From CBDCXF01 sp965223755 (GTDB lineage: Bacteria > Acidobacteriota > Thermoanaerobaculia > Multivoradales > JAHEKO01), in contig CBDCXF010000002.1 in the NCBI GenBank assembly GCA_965223755.1, positions 1,426,001 through 1,490,000 of the forward strand: 64,000 bases of DNA. The letters run 5' to 3'. The notes under the pieces are model-generated. The model had not been told where the DNA came from. It saw nothing but the letters and a program-made list of their open reading frames with translations, and searched no databases. Shown here piece by piece: positions 17,022-24,723 of the stretch. The first letter of the stretch is position 1; each line of letters opens with the position of its first letter. Position numbers and translations under genes: made by a program.

Positions 17022-17855
17022 ATGAGCGAGCCTTCTGCCAACCAAGGAGACCGGAGCGTGCAACAAAAAGAATCCGTCGAATTGCTGCTGCGCCGCGTTT
17101 GCCAAGGTGAGATCCCGCGCCACGTCGCAGTGATCATGGACGGCAACGGTCGCTGGGCTCAAGCGCGCAACCGGCCGCGGGTGGAAGGTCACCGAGCCGG
17201 TGTACGGGCGGTCCGAGAGACGGTGGAGATCGGCGCCGAACTCGGGCTGGAGTATCTGACCCTGTACGCCTTCTCGCAGGAAAACTGGAAGCGGCCCAAA
17301 GTCGAAGTTTGGACGCTGATGAATCTGCTCAAGGAGTATCTGCGGCGAGAACTCGAAACCCTGGTCGAGAACAACATTCGCCTGCAGATTTTGGGGCGCT
17401 GGAGTGAGTTTGACTCGTCCGTGGTTCGCGCCATCGAGCGCGGCCTTCAGGTCACCGAAGATTGCGACGGCATGACTCTCAATATCGCCCTCAACTACTC
17501 CGGTCGCACGGAGATCGTCGACGCCTGTCGCAAGATCGTCGGCGACTGGGCGGCAGGGCGGCAGGTCGATATCGATGAGGAGACCATCGGCCGCTACTTG
17601 CACACCAGCGGTCAAACGGATCCCGATCTGATGATTCGCACCTCGGGGGAGCAGCGGCTCTCGAATTTCCTTTTGTGGCAGCTCGCCTACAGTGAGCTGT
17701 GGTTTACGCCCAAACTTTGGCCCGACTTCGACCGCTCGGATTTTTTGACTGCCGTACTCGATTTTCAGGAGCGCAACCGCCGTTTTGGCGCGGTCGATGA
17801 GAAGCCTGCGCCTACACCGGCAGCCAATCGAGCTCCCGGCGAAGCCGGCGCCTAG
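17022..17855 (+). CDS. uppS: Isoprenyl transferase (undecaprenyl diphosphate synthase)
   Basis: Cis-prenyltransferase making the C55 lipid carrier for peptidoglycan and LPS precursors. Family motifs: HVAVIMDGNGRWA (catalytic Asp40), GHRAGVRAVRE, LTLYAFSQENWKRP, LNIALNYSGRTEIVDA and DPDLMIRTSGEQRLSNFLLWQ. At 277 aa it is slightly longer than usual because of a polar N-terminal extension and a Pro/Ala-rich tail. ATG 22 codons before the conserved core is chosen; a TTG nine bases earlier is possible. The cdsA gene follows closely, the usual uppS-cdsA order. Confidence 0.96.
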   Translation: MSEPSANQGDRSVQQKESVELLLRRVCQGEIPRHVAVIMDGNGRWAQARNRPRVEGHRAGVRAVRETVEIGAELGLEYLTLYAFSQENWKRPKVEVWTLMNLLKEYLRRELETLVENNIRLQILGRWSEFDSSVVRAIERGLQVTEDCDGMTLNIALNYSGRTEIVDACRKIVGDWAAGRQVDIDEETIGRYLHTSGQTDPDLMIRTSGEQRLSNFLLWQLAYSELWFTPKLWPDFDRSDFLTAVLDFQERNRRFGAVDEKPAPTPAANRAPGEAGA

Positions 17856-17882
17856 CTATCGCTGCGAATACAACTCATCAAA

Positions 17883-18677
17883 GTGCAAAGAGTTCTCACT
17901 GCCGCGGTCTTGATCCCGGCCGTCGTGGCCGCCGTCGTTTGGCTGCCCGCCCAAGCGCTCCATGCGTTGTTGATCGCCGTCATGGCCGGCTGCGCGCTCG
18001 AGTTCGCGCGAGTCAACCGATTGCAGTTGCCCACGCTCTATGCGGCGGCGCTGATTGCTTGGCTGATCTGGGCGACCAACCTGGCCCCGGGACTTTGGGC
18101 GCCGGAAACAGTTGTCTTGTTGTTTACGGTCATCGCGGTGGTGGTGCTTTGGATCCTCGTTCCCGGAGTGGAGATCGAACGCCGCGCTTCGCGCGGAGCG
18201 GTGGCGGGATTCGGCTTCGTCTACCTGTGGGTCGGCACCACCGGCCTTGTCTATGTTCGCTCTTTGAGCTGGCAATGCTTGCTGGTATTGATTGCCGCCG
18301 TGGCGATCGGCGACAGCGCCGCGTACTACGGCGGAAAAGCCTGGGGGAAGCGCAAGTTCAGTCCCAATCTCTCTCCCAATAAAACTTGGGCGGGAGCGAT
18401 CTGTTCGATGGTGGCCGCTGTGGCGGTGATCGTCGGGTGGGTGGTGTGGACGAAACAGGCGTCCAATATGAGCGCTCTTGCTCCTTGGCTGGGGGCAGCA
18501 GTGGCGACCAACGCCGCGGCGCAGGCAGGCGATCTTTTGGAGTCGGCGTTCAAGCGCGAAAATGGGGTCAAAGACTCCGGCAATCTGCTTCCGGGTCACG
18601 GTGGAGTGTGGGATCGAATCGATGCCTTGTTGCTGGCGGCTCCAGTGTTCGCCCTGGCCAATCTGGCGATCCGCTGA
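17883..18677 (+). CDS. cdsA: Phosphatidate cytidylyltransferase
   Basis: Makes CDP-diacylglycerol from phosphatidate and CTP, the branch point for phospholipid synthesis at the inner membrane. The 264-aa protein has about seven hydrophobic segments and the complete CdsA signature near the C-terminus: SAFKRENGVKDSGNLLPGHG followed by GVWDR. The GTG start lies 27 bases after uppS. In many bacteria dxr follows; here the next gene is rseP. A short GACCG/CGGTC hairpin follows the stop. Confidence 0.95.
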   Translation: MQRVLTAAVLIPAVVAAVVWLPAQALHALLIAVMAGCALEFARVNRLQLPTLYAAALIAWLIWATNLAPGLWAPETVVLLFTVIAVVVLWILVPGVEIERRASRGAVAGFGFVYLWVGTTGLVYVRSLSWQCLLVLIAAVAIGDSAAYYGGKAWGKRKFSPNLSPNKTWAGAICSMVAAVAVIVGWVVWTKQASNMSALAPWLGAAVATNAAAQAGDLLESAFKRENGVKDSGNLLPGHGGVWDRIDALLLAAPVFALANLAIR

Positions 18678-18700
18678 TCGTCGGTGCGAAGTCTTTGCAG

Positions 18701-18720
18701 GACCGTTAGCGGTCAAAATT
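18701..18720 (+). terminator. Small hairpin after cdsA
   Basis: GACCG-TTAG-CGGTC can form a 5-bp stem followed by AAAATTT. It is short, so it is at best a weak terminator separating cdsA from rseP; it lies directly before the sigma-54-like motif. Confidence 0.25.
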
Positions 18721-18736
18721 TGGCACGGTTCCTGCC
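18721..18736 (+). promoter_or_regulatory. Sigma-54-like -24/-12 promoter upstream of rseP
   Basis: TGGCACGGTTCCTGCC matches the sigma-54 consensus TGGCACG-N4-TTGC except that TTGC is CTGC. The diagnostic GG and GC doublets are exactly 10 bases apart. The -12 element is about 76 bases upstream of the rseP ATG and lies in the only sizeable gap of this operon. The pilin promoter in this window has the same CTGC variant. Confidence 0.45.
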
Positions 18737-18811
18737 TTGAAACCGCTAAAGTAACGGGTTGAATCGGGCTCGGCGCTCGACCTACATCCCAGTCATATCG
18801 ACGGAGCTTGC

Positions 18812-20125
18812 ATGCAGATTCTAACTAACCTGGTGGCTTTTGTTTTCGCCCTGGGGATCATTGTTTTTATTCACGAGCTTGGGCACTTTGTAGTTGCCAG
18901 AGCTTTCGATTGCCGCGTGCATGCCTTCACACTCGGATGGGGCAAACGGATATGGGGATTTCGTCGCGGCGAGACCGACTACCGAATCGCCCTGTTCCCA
19001 GTGGGCGGTTACGTTCAGCTTGCGGGAGAGGACCCCTCTGAGGTCGACCCAACCGACGACCGCCACTTCATGAATAAGCCACGCTGGCAACGAATTCTGG
19101 TCTATTTGGCCGGTCCCGCAATGAACGTGGCCCTTTCGATCGTATTGATCACCGGCTTATTCATGACGGGGATCGAAGTTCCGGGGTTGCAGCGTCTCGA
19201 ACCGGTGATCGGGTCGGTGCTCGAGGATTCGGTTGGCGCCGACGCCGGCCTGCTACCGGGAGACCGCATCGTCGCCATTGACGGTAAGCAAGTCGACGAT
19301 TGGGATGACGTTCAATTCGCGATCCTCGCTGGTCCCGGTCGCTCGCTGCAGCTCGATGTGGAGCGCTCCGGCAAGGTCAGCACCCTGGCAGTGACTCCGA
19401 ACATGGTGCCGCGCTACGAGATTGGCGATGCCGGAATTTACCCTCAGTTTGTTCCCAGTGTGACGATGGTCGATGGCGGCGCGCCGGCGGAGGCCGCCGG
19501 TTTGTTGGTCGGCGACCAACTTCGCTCGGTGGATGGACATCCGGTGACCGGGTCGCGAGAGTTTATCGAGCTAATTCAAGCACGGGGCGGCAGCGAGACC
19601 CAGATCGGGATTCTCCGCGACGGTGCGGCCAAGACGCTGACAGTGTTGCCGGAGGGCGACCCAGGCTCCGGTCGGATTGGCATCGGCCTGGGCGTGTTCC
19701 AGAAGTTCGGCCCGATCGCAGCCTTTCGTGAGAGCTTGCGCTACAACTGGCAGCTCACCAAGCAGACCGGTACGGTGGTGGGACGCATTGTCACCGGGCG
19801 GATGGCGGCCAAGACGGCTCTTTCCGGTCCGGTCGAAATCGCAGCTCTTTCCGGCGCGGCTGCCCGGGCCGGTATCAAGAGGCTTTTCTACCTCATGGCA
19901 CTGGTGAGCATCAGCGTCGGTCTGCTCAACTTGCTGCCAATTCCAATTTTGGACGGCGGCCAGATCCTCTTGCTGCTGGTGGAGTCGGTCCGGCGCAAGG
20001 ATCTTTCGCTGAAGTTCAAAGAGCGCTTCCATCAGGTGGGCTTCGCGATGGTCATGTTCCTCATGGCCGCGGTGCTATATTTTGATCTCAGCAAGAACTG
20101 GCCGGAGTGGCTGCGGCCGGGCTGA
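18812..20125 (+). CDS. rseP: Site-2 zinc metalloprotease RseP/YaeL
   Basis: Intramembrane protease that cuts membrane-bound anti-sigma factors or signal peptides during regulated proteolysis. At 437 aa it is full length. The zinc motif HELGH is at residues 21-25 in the first membrane segment, with the third ligand in NLLPIPILDGG (Asp381). Two PDZ domains lie between (about residues 125-200, GADAGLLPGDRIVAIDGK, and 205-285, AEAAGLLVGDQLRSVDGH). It follows cdsA with a 134-base gap that carries a sigma-54-like promoter motif. No RseA/RseB-like substrate is encoded nearby. Confidence 0.95.
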   Translation: MQILTNLVAFVFALGIIVFIHELGHFVVARAFDCRVHAFTLGWGKRIWGFRRGETDYRIALFPVGGYVQLAGEDPSEVDPTDDRHFMNKPRWQRILVYLAGPAMNVALSIVLITGLFMTGIEVPGLQRLEPVIGSVLEDSVGADAGLLPGDRIVAIDGKQVDDWDDVQFAILAGPGRSLQLDVERSGKVSTLAVTPNMVPRYEIGDAGIYPQFVPSVTMVDGGAPAEAAGLLVGDQLRSVDGHPVTGSREFIELIQARGGSETQIGILRDGAAKTLTVLPEGDPGSGRIGIGLGVFQKFGPIAAFRESLRYNWQLTKQTGTVVGRIVTGRMAAKTALSGPVEIAALSGAAARAGIKRLFYLMALVSISVGLLNLLPIPILDGGQILLLLVESVRRKDLSLKFKERFHQVGFAMVMFLMAAVLYFDLSKNWPEWLRPG

Positions 20126-20142
20126 TTCCAGAACAGGATGCT

Positions 20143-20652
20143 ATGACGGACCAAAAGCTTTCGATTGACGCTCCGGCCCCGGATTTCGACCTCACCTCGA
20201 CCGAGGACGTGCTGCTCATGCTGCGCGATGAGGTGCCACGCAATGCCGTTCTTCTGTACGTCTTTTCCGAAATTGATGATGCGGCTCGCGACGACTTGAG
20301 CGCCCTCTCCGCTTTGGTTCCGGACTGGGGCGCCAAAAACCTTCGGGTCATGGCTTTGGCTCCCGTCAAGGTCGCCCAGTTGAAGCAATTGCAGCAAGAG
20401 TTGCAGTTGGCGTTTCCTTTGCTCGAAGATGATCGAGATTTCTGCGCGCGCTACGGTGTCGGTGAGGAGGCCAGCGCTCGCCGTTTGGTGTTAGTCGATC
20501 GCCACGGCAAAGTCGGTTGGGAGACCGACTCATGGTCCGACATCTCGTCTTTGAGTGGTGAGATCACTGCCAACGGCGCGGTCAAAGAAACCACCCTGGT
20601 CAACTATCCCGGAAAAGTCGTCAACCGACTGGTGAATTGGTGGGTCAACTGA
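20143..20652 (+). CDS. Peroxiredoxin-like thioredoxin-fold protein without peroxidatic cysteine
   Basis: A 169-aa protein whose layout follows AhpC/TSA peroxiredoxins: DAPAPDFDLTS at the start, NAVLLYVFSE where the strand before the active site should be, DFCARYGVGE and RRLVLVDRHGKVGW in the second half. The position normally holding the peroxidatic Thr-x-x-Cys has SEIDDAARDD instead, so peroxidase activity is doubtful. The only Cys, in DFCARYG, is not at a catalytic position. ATG 20143 lies 17 bases after rseP; an earlier in-frame start overlaps it. A redox-inactive binding or regulatory role is inferred. Confidence 0.6.
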   Translation: MTDQKLSIDAPAPDFDLTSTEDVLLMLRDEVPRNAVLLYVFSEIDDAARDDLSALSALVPDWGAKNLRVMALAPVKVAQLKQLQQELQLAFPLLEDDRDFCARYGVGEEASARRLVLVDRHGKVGWETDSWSDISSLSGEITANGAVKETTLVNYPGKVVNRLVNWWVN

Positions 20653-20699
20653 ATCCCTCTATCGCCGCTTAGCTGCGCAGCTTCTGCAGCTTCACCGCC

Positions 20700-21464
20700 A
20701 TGACATTGTCGACAACCAGTCCCTGGATTCGGTGGCCGTTGCGTGCGGTCGTCGCCGGGGCTCTGACACTCCTGTTTGTCACCACCGCATATACGGCGTT
20801 TTCGCTCTATATCCGACGGGGTGGCACAGTACTGCCGGACGTCGTCGGCTTGACTGTTGCCGAGGCGATGGCTCAACTGGATGCAGTGGGAGTCGACCTC
20901 ATGGTGGTCGAAGATGACGCTCGTTTCAGCGCTACCGTGGTCGAGGGCGGCGTCGTTCAACAGCGGCCCAGCGCCGGAGCGAGCGTCAAAAAGGGCAGCT
21001 CCGTTCGCGTCTCTCTCTCCAAAGGACCGGAGTTGGCGTATCTCCCAGACTTCACCGGAGACTCGGTTGCGGTGGCCCGTACTCGGGTGCAGTCCACGGG
21101 GCTGCCGGCCCCGCGCATTCTCTGGGTCTACGAAGAAGGAGCCGCCGGTGGGCAGGTGGTGGCCCAGCGGCCGAGGCCGGGTGAGCGCAGCCGAGCCAGC
21201 GAACCCATTCGCCTCTACGCCAACCTCCGTGACTCCGAGTCGGTCTATTTGATGCCGGATGTCGTCTACCAGAACGCTGAACGGATGCGGCGCTGGTTTG
21301 AAGGGCGTGGCATGCGAGTAGGTAGCATGAAGCCCGACAGATACCCTGGAGTCGCTCCCGGCACGGTGCTGCGTCAGTATCCGTTGACCGGCTATCCCTT
21401 GAGCCCTGGCGATGCGGTGGCGTTCGTCATTTCCTCAGGGGACAACGTGAGAGCTTCATTATGA
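20700..21464 (+). CDS. Membrane-anchored PASTA-domain protein
   Basis: A 254-aa protein with one N-terminal membrane anchor (about residues 15-37) and three PASTA repeats exposed to the periplasm: VLPDVVGLTVAEAMAQLDAV, YLPDFTGDSVAVARTRVQST and LMPDVVYQNAERMRRWFEGR, each followed by a VxxQxPxxG turn. PASTA domains bind peptidoglycan or precursors in kinases and penicillin-binding proteins; here there is no enzymatic domain. The stop overlaps rpe as ATGA, so the two are co-translated. A cell-wall sensing or scaffolding role is likely but unproven. Confidence 0.88.
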   Translation: MTLSTTSPWIRWPLRAVVAGALTLLFVTTAYTAFSLYIRRGGTVLPDVVGLTVAEAMAQLDAVGVDLMVVEDDARFSATVVEGGVVQQRPSAGASVKKGSSVRVSLSKGPELAYLPDFTGDSVAVARTRVQSTGLPAPRILWVYEEGAAGGQVVAQRPRPGERSRASEPIRLYANLRDSESVYLMPDVVYQNAERMRRWFEGRGMRVGSMKPDRYPGVAPGTVLRQYPLTGYPLSPGDAVAFVISSGDNVRASL

Positions 21465-22123
21465 AGATCGCCCCTTCGATCTTGGCCGCCGATCTGGCCG
21501 ACTTCCGTGCGGCGCTGGAGGTTTGCGAGCGTGGAGGCGCTGATCTGGTCCATGTCGACGTCATGGACGGCCATTTCGTACCCAATCTGACCTTTGGCGC
21601 CCCCACTGTCGCAGCGCTACACCGCGCGACCGACTTACCTCTTGATGTGCACTTGATGGTGGCAGACGCCGACAGCATGTTGGAGGACGTTTTGCAGGCT
21701 GGAGCGGCCTGGGTGACGGTCCATTGGGAGGCTTGCAAGCATCTCGATCGGACACTCACCGCGATTCGATCGAGTGGAGTCCAGGCCGGGGTCGCGGTGA
21801 ATCCGGCGACGCCGGTGGAGCCGCTGCGGGACCTGCTGGAACTTCTAGACCACGTTCTGGTGATGACCGTAAATCCAGGGTTTGCCGGCCAACCGTTCTT
21901 GCCCTACGCCCTTAGAAAGGTCGCACGAGTGCAGAGATGGATTGCCGAAGCTGGGCACGCCACTGCGGTGCAGGTGGACGGAGGGATTGGCCGCAGAACA
22001 ATTCAGAAAGCTTACGCGGCGGGCGCCGATGTGTTTGTCGCCGGCTCGGCGATCTATGGCAGCGAGGATCCCGTGGTCGAAATCAATCGCCTGCGGGAAA
22101 TCGCAAAAGGGACACCGTGCTGA
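21461..22123 (+). CDS. rpe: Ribulose-phosphate 3-epimerase
   Basis: Interconverts ribulose-5-phosphate and xylulose-5-phosphate in the pentose phosphate and Calvin pathways. The 220-aa TIM barrel shows all family motifs: IAPSILAADLADF, HVDVMDGHFVPNLTFG (metal and catalytic Asp), LDVHLMV, MTVNPGFAGQPF and VQVDGGI with GSAIYGS for phosphate binding. It overlaps the PASTA gene by four bases and its TGA overlaps the bamD ATG as TGATG, giving a tightly coupled operon of unrelated functions. Confidence 0.96.
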   Translation: MKIAPSILAADLADFRAALEVCERGGADLVHVDVMDGHFVPNLTFGAPTVAALHRATDLPLDVHLMVADADSMLEDVLQAGAAWVTVHWEACKHLDRTLTAIRSSGVQAGVAVNPATPVEPLRDLLELLDHVLVMTVNPGFAGQPFLPYALRKVARVQRWIAEAGHATAVQVDGGIGRRTIQKAYAAGADVFVAGSAIYGSEDPVVEINRLREIAKGTPC

Positions 22124-22950
22124 TGAGAAAGAGAGTTTTGCTGGGGTTGCTGCTGGCGGCCGTGGCCTGTAAGTCGGGGATCGAAGACGATCCGATCTTG
22201 CGTTTGTCGTCCGCCGAGGCGCTGGAAACCGGACTGGAGCTGATGGCGCAGGAGAAGTACTCCAAAGCCCGCGACTACCTGACCCATGCTTTCGAGGTGG
22301 ACCCCAACTCGGAGGGAGGCCAAACCGCTCTGTTGATGGTCGCCGACAGCCATTTCCAACAGGGTGGAGAGACCAATTGGGTGCGGTCCGAGTCGCGTTA
22401 TCGGGACTATCTGACCCGCTTTCCGACCAGCGAAAAAGCCGACTACGTGCAGTATCAGATCGCGAAGTCATTGGCGGCACGCGTTGAACGACCGGACCGT
22501 GACCAAACCGCGACCAACCAGGCGATTGAGGAGTTCCGCACTTTGCAACGGCTCTTCCCGTCGAGCGAGTACGCGGAACTCGCCGCTGAGGAGATCGTCA
22601 GTTTGCGCGGCCGTCTCGCCGACCATCACTATGCAGTAGCTGATTTCTACCTTCGTTACCGCAACCCACTGGGTGCACAGTGGCGTCTGGAAAAAATGCT
22701 GGAGGACTTTCCCGACTACCCAGAGGTCGACAAGGTGCTCTTCCGTCTCGGCCAGAGCCATATGCGTCAGCTCAAGTTCGCTGACGCCAAAGAGACGTTT
22801 GAGCGCCTGCGCACGGAGTTCCCACACAGTGAGTGGATCGGCGAAATTCCCGCAGACATCCCGGAGCCGGAAGTTGCCGACCCTTCTGATGGCTCGGCAG
22901 ATATCGGAGACGACGTGGAAACCGCCGACACCGGTGACTCGGCGTCTTGA
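22123..22950 (+). CDS. bamD: Outer membrane assembly lipoprotein BamD
   Basis: Component of the BAM complex that inserts beta-barrel proteins into the outer membrane. The N-terminus MRKRVLLGLLLAAVACKSG is a lipoprotein signal with the lipidated Cys at residue 16. The body is TPR-like with the typical spacing (LMAQEKYSKARDYLTHAFEVDP, RYRDYLTRFPTSEKADYVQYQIAKSL, DFPDYPEVDKVLFRLGQSH). The C-terminus is a flexible acidic tail. The 275-aa length fits the family. ATG overlaps the rpe stop. A longer upstream frame is ruled out by overlap with rpe. Confidence 0.85.
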   Translation: MRKRVLLGLLLAAVACKSGIEDDPILRLSSAEALETGLELMAQEKYSKARDYLTHAFEVDPNSEGGQTALLMVADSHFQQGGETNWVRSESRYRDYLTRFPTSEKADYVQYQIAKSLAARVERPDRDQTATNQAIEEFRTLQRLFPSSEYAELAAEEIVSLRGRLADHHYAVADFYLRYRNPLGAQWRLEKMLEDFPDYPEVDKVLFRLGQSHMRQLKFADAKETFERLRTEFPHSEWIGEIPADIPEPEVADPSDGSADIGDDVETADTGDSAS

Positions 22951-23040
22951 CAGCGCCCGCCTTGACCGTTTAGCTTGCTACTCAGACTAGACGCACTTTC
23001 TTAGTGTCGCGGCTGGAAAAACGGGCGATTGGAGAATCCA

Positions 23041-24189
23041 ATGATTCGTCGGAAATTCGCACTCTTGGCATTGCCTTTCGCGTTGCTTATGGGGCTTGGG
23101 GTCGGCACTCTTTTACAAGCAGATCCTCCCCCGCGCGACCTCCACTTTGTCGACGGACACTGGACCGCCTGGAATCCTCCGAGCGAGCTTCCCGAAGGGG
23201 TGACCGTTCACGTCATTGAGCGCGGCGATACCTTGTGGGATTTGGCGGCCGAATTTCTCAATGATCCTTATCTTTGGCCGCAGCTTTGGGAGCAGAACAC
23301 CTACATCCTGGACGCCCACTGGATCTATCCCGGTGATCCTTTGGTGGTCGGGTTCGATGTCGTTCCGATCGACACGCTCGCCGAGATACCGGAAACAGCG
23401 CCCGAACCGGAAGATACGGGCCTGCCCTTTGGCGCCGAAGATGGGACCCTGCACGCTGCCGGCTATCCCGCGGATCTGTACTGTTCCGGCTTTATCGCCG
23501 ATGAAGCGCTCGAGTTTCCACACACGGTTGTGGGCGCCGAGGAACAGGCACTAGCGCCAACCCTATGGTCTTCAGATCGTCCGGCCAACCCTCGCTATCA
23601 AACGTCGAAGTTTGGTTTTTCGGTCGGGGACATCCTCTACGTTGATGGCGGCGCGGCGAGCGGACTGCAAGCCGGCGACGCGTTCTTTATCGTCGGGTCG
23701 AGTTCGCTGGTCAAGCACCCGCACCGCAAAGAGCGTGTCGGACGTTATTACCAATATCAAGGTCGATTGCGCATCCTCTCGGTGCAGGCGGACACCGCCA
23801 TTGCAGAGGTGACCGACGGTTGTCGGGCGGTGCAGGTTGGCGCCGGCCTACTGCCGTTTGAAACGCTGCCGATTCCGCTGGTTGCCAGCGCCGGTCCACC
23901 AGCCGTCAACGACCCGGTCGCGGACGGTCGCCTGGATGAGGCGGGGACCATCGTGATGTCCGAAAACGAGGTTTTCAGCCTCGGCGAGGGCAATGTCGTC
24001 TACGTCGACCTCGGTGCGGGAGAGACCAATCCCGGCGAAACGTACCGCATTTGGCGGCGCAATCATGAGGGGTTGCCGCCGGTTGTCTTGGGAGAGTTGG
24101 CGATCTTGCGCGTGGGCGACTCGACCTCAGTCGCGCGCATTTTGAATTCGCGTTACACAGTACGTGTCGGCGATCGGATTACACTGTAG
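23041..24189 (+). CDS. Exported LysM-domain protein
   Basis: A 382-aa protein with an N-terminal signal peptide (FALLALPFALLMGLGVGTLLQA) and one LysM domain at about residues 55-100 (VHVIERGDTLWDLAAEFLND, PYLWPQLWEQN, HWIYPGDPLVV). LysM binds peptidoglycan or other GlcNAc glycans. The rest (about 280 residues) has beta-rich segments such as GDILYVDGGAASGLQAGDAF and GNVVYVDLGAGETNPGETYR that look like repeated flagellar-base-plate-like or surface-anchoring modules, but I cannot name them. The ATG has GGAGAATCC directly upstream; an in-frame earlier start lies inside that site. It probably anchors to the cell wall. Confidence 0.85.
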   Translation: MIRRKFALLALPFALLMGLGVGTLLQADPPPRDLHFVDGHWTAWNPPSELPEGVTVHVIERGDTLWDLAAEFLNDPYLWPQLWEQNTYILDAHWIYPGDPLVVGFDVVPIDTLAEIPETAPEPEDTGLPFGAEDGTLHAAGYPADLYCSGFIADEALEFPHTVVGAEEQALAPTLWSSDRPANPRYQTSKFGFSVGDILYVDGGAASGLQAGDAFFIVGSSSLVKHPHRKERVGRYYQYQGRLRILSVQADTAIAEVTDGCRAVQVGAGLLPFETLPIPLVASAGPPAVNDPVADGRLDEAGTIVMSENEVFSLGEGNVVYVDLGAGETNPGETYRIWRRNHEGLPPVVLGELAILRVGDSTSVARILNSRYTVRVGDRITL

Positions 24190-24242
24190 GATCATCAGTC
24201 CCGCGACGTGCCTGCAGGACGGCAGGTGTCGAGGAAGACGCG

Positions 24243-24512
24243 GTGGCGAAGAAGAACCTCAACGGACGTCTCTGTAAGCTGGTTGACGAACTGGTGAGTC
24301 AAGGCCTAACCCTGGAACAGGCTCGCCGCGAATTCGAAAAGCAGTTCATTCTTTCCGCGATGCGTGCCCACTCGGGCAGTGTGTCCAAATCCGCCGCCGC
24401 CATTGGCGTTCACCGCAACACTCTGCGAAACAAAGTTGGCAATCTTGGAATCGCATCGGCCACCCCAAAAGCGGGGCAAAAAAAACAGACCCGCAAGCGG
24501 GCCCGTTCGTAG
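24243..24512 (+). CDS. Fis-type helix-turn-helix DNA-binding protein
   Basis: An 89-aa protein starting with GTG. Residues about 20-72 form a Fis-family helix-turn-helix: TLEQARREFEKQFILSAMRA, then SVSKSAAAIGVHRNTLRNKV, the same fold that ends NtrC-type activators. No ATPase or receiver domain is attached, so it is a stand-alone nucleoid or transcription regulator. The basic tail (KKQTRKRARS) may bind DNA non-specifically. Its last codons coincide with an intrinsic terminator for the convergent tatA gene. Confidence 0.8.
   Translation: MAKKNLNGRLCKLVDELVSQGLTLEQARREFEKQFILSAMRAHSGSVSKSAAAIGVHRNTLRNKVGNLGIASATPKAGQKKQTRKRARS
24478..24505 (-). terminator. Intrinsic terminator of tatA, inside the Fis-like gene end
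   Basis: On the minus strand CCCGC-TT-GCGGG forms a GC-rich stem followed by TCTGTTTTTTTT, a classical rho-independent terminator about 30 bases past the tatA stop. The same bases encode the Lys/Arg-rich C-terminus of the convergent regulator. Confidence 0.75.
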
Positions 24513-24532
24513 CCACAACCGGCTCTTCGGAA

Positions 24533-24688
24533 CTAGCTTGACGAGCTACTGTCTTCGCCGTCGCCGATTCCCTTCTTAAAATTGCGAATCCCTTCTCCCA
24601 GCCCTTTGCCGAGCTGCGGGAGTTTGGCGGCTCCGAAAAGCACCAACACGATGATGAGGATGAGGACGAGTTCCTGCGGTCCGGGCAT
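24533..24688 (-). CDS. tatA: Twin-arginine translocase subunit TatA
   Basis: A 51-aa protein, short enough to be missed by common length cut-offs. The sequence MPGPQELVLILIIVLVLFGA contains the single membrane helix, followed by the conserved hinge FGAAKLPQLGKGLGEGIRNF and a short amphipathic helix with KK, then an acidic Ser-rich tail. It forms the pore-forming oligomer of the Tat pathway for folded proteins. Neither tatB nor tatC is adjacent. A GC-rich stem plus T-run follows the stop. TatA and TatB/E are hard to separate, but the length favours TatA. Confidence 0.9.
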   Translation of the reverse strand: MPGPQELVLILIIVLVLFGAAKLPQLGKGLGEGIRNFKKGIGDGEDSSSSS

Positions 24689-24723
24689 GAGCTTGGTCTC
24701 CTTATGCGGTGGCCACGAAAGGG

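Noticed and set aside
20821..20836. Second sigma-54-like motif inside the PASTA gene
   Set aside because: GG to GC spacing is 9, not 10, and it lies inside coding sequence.
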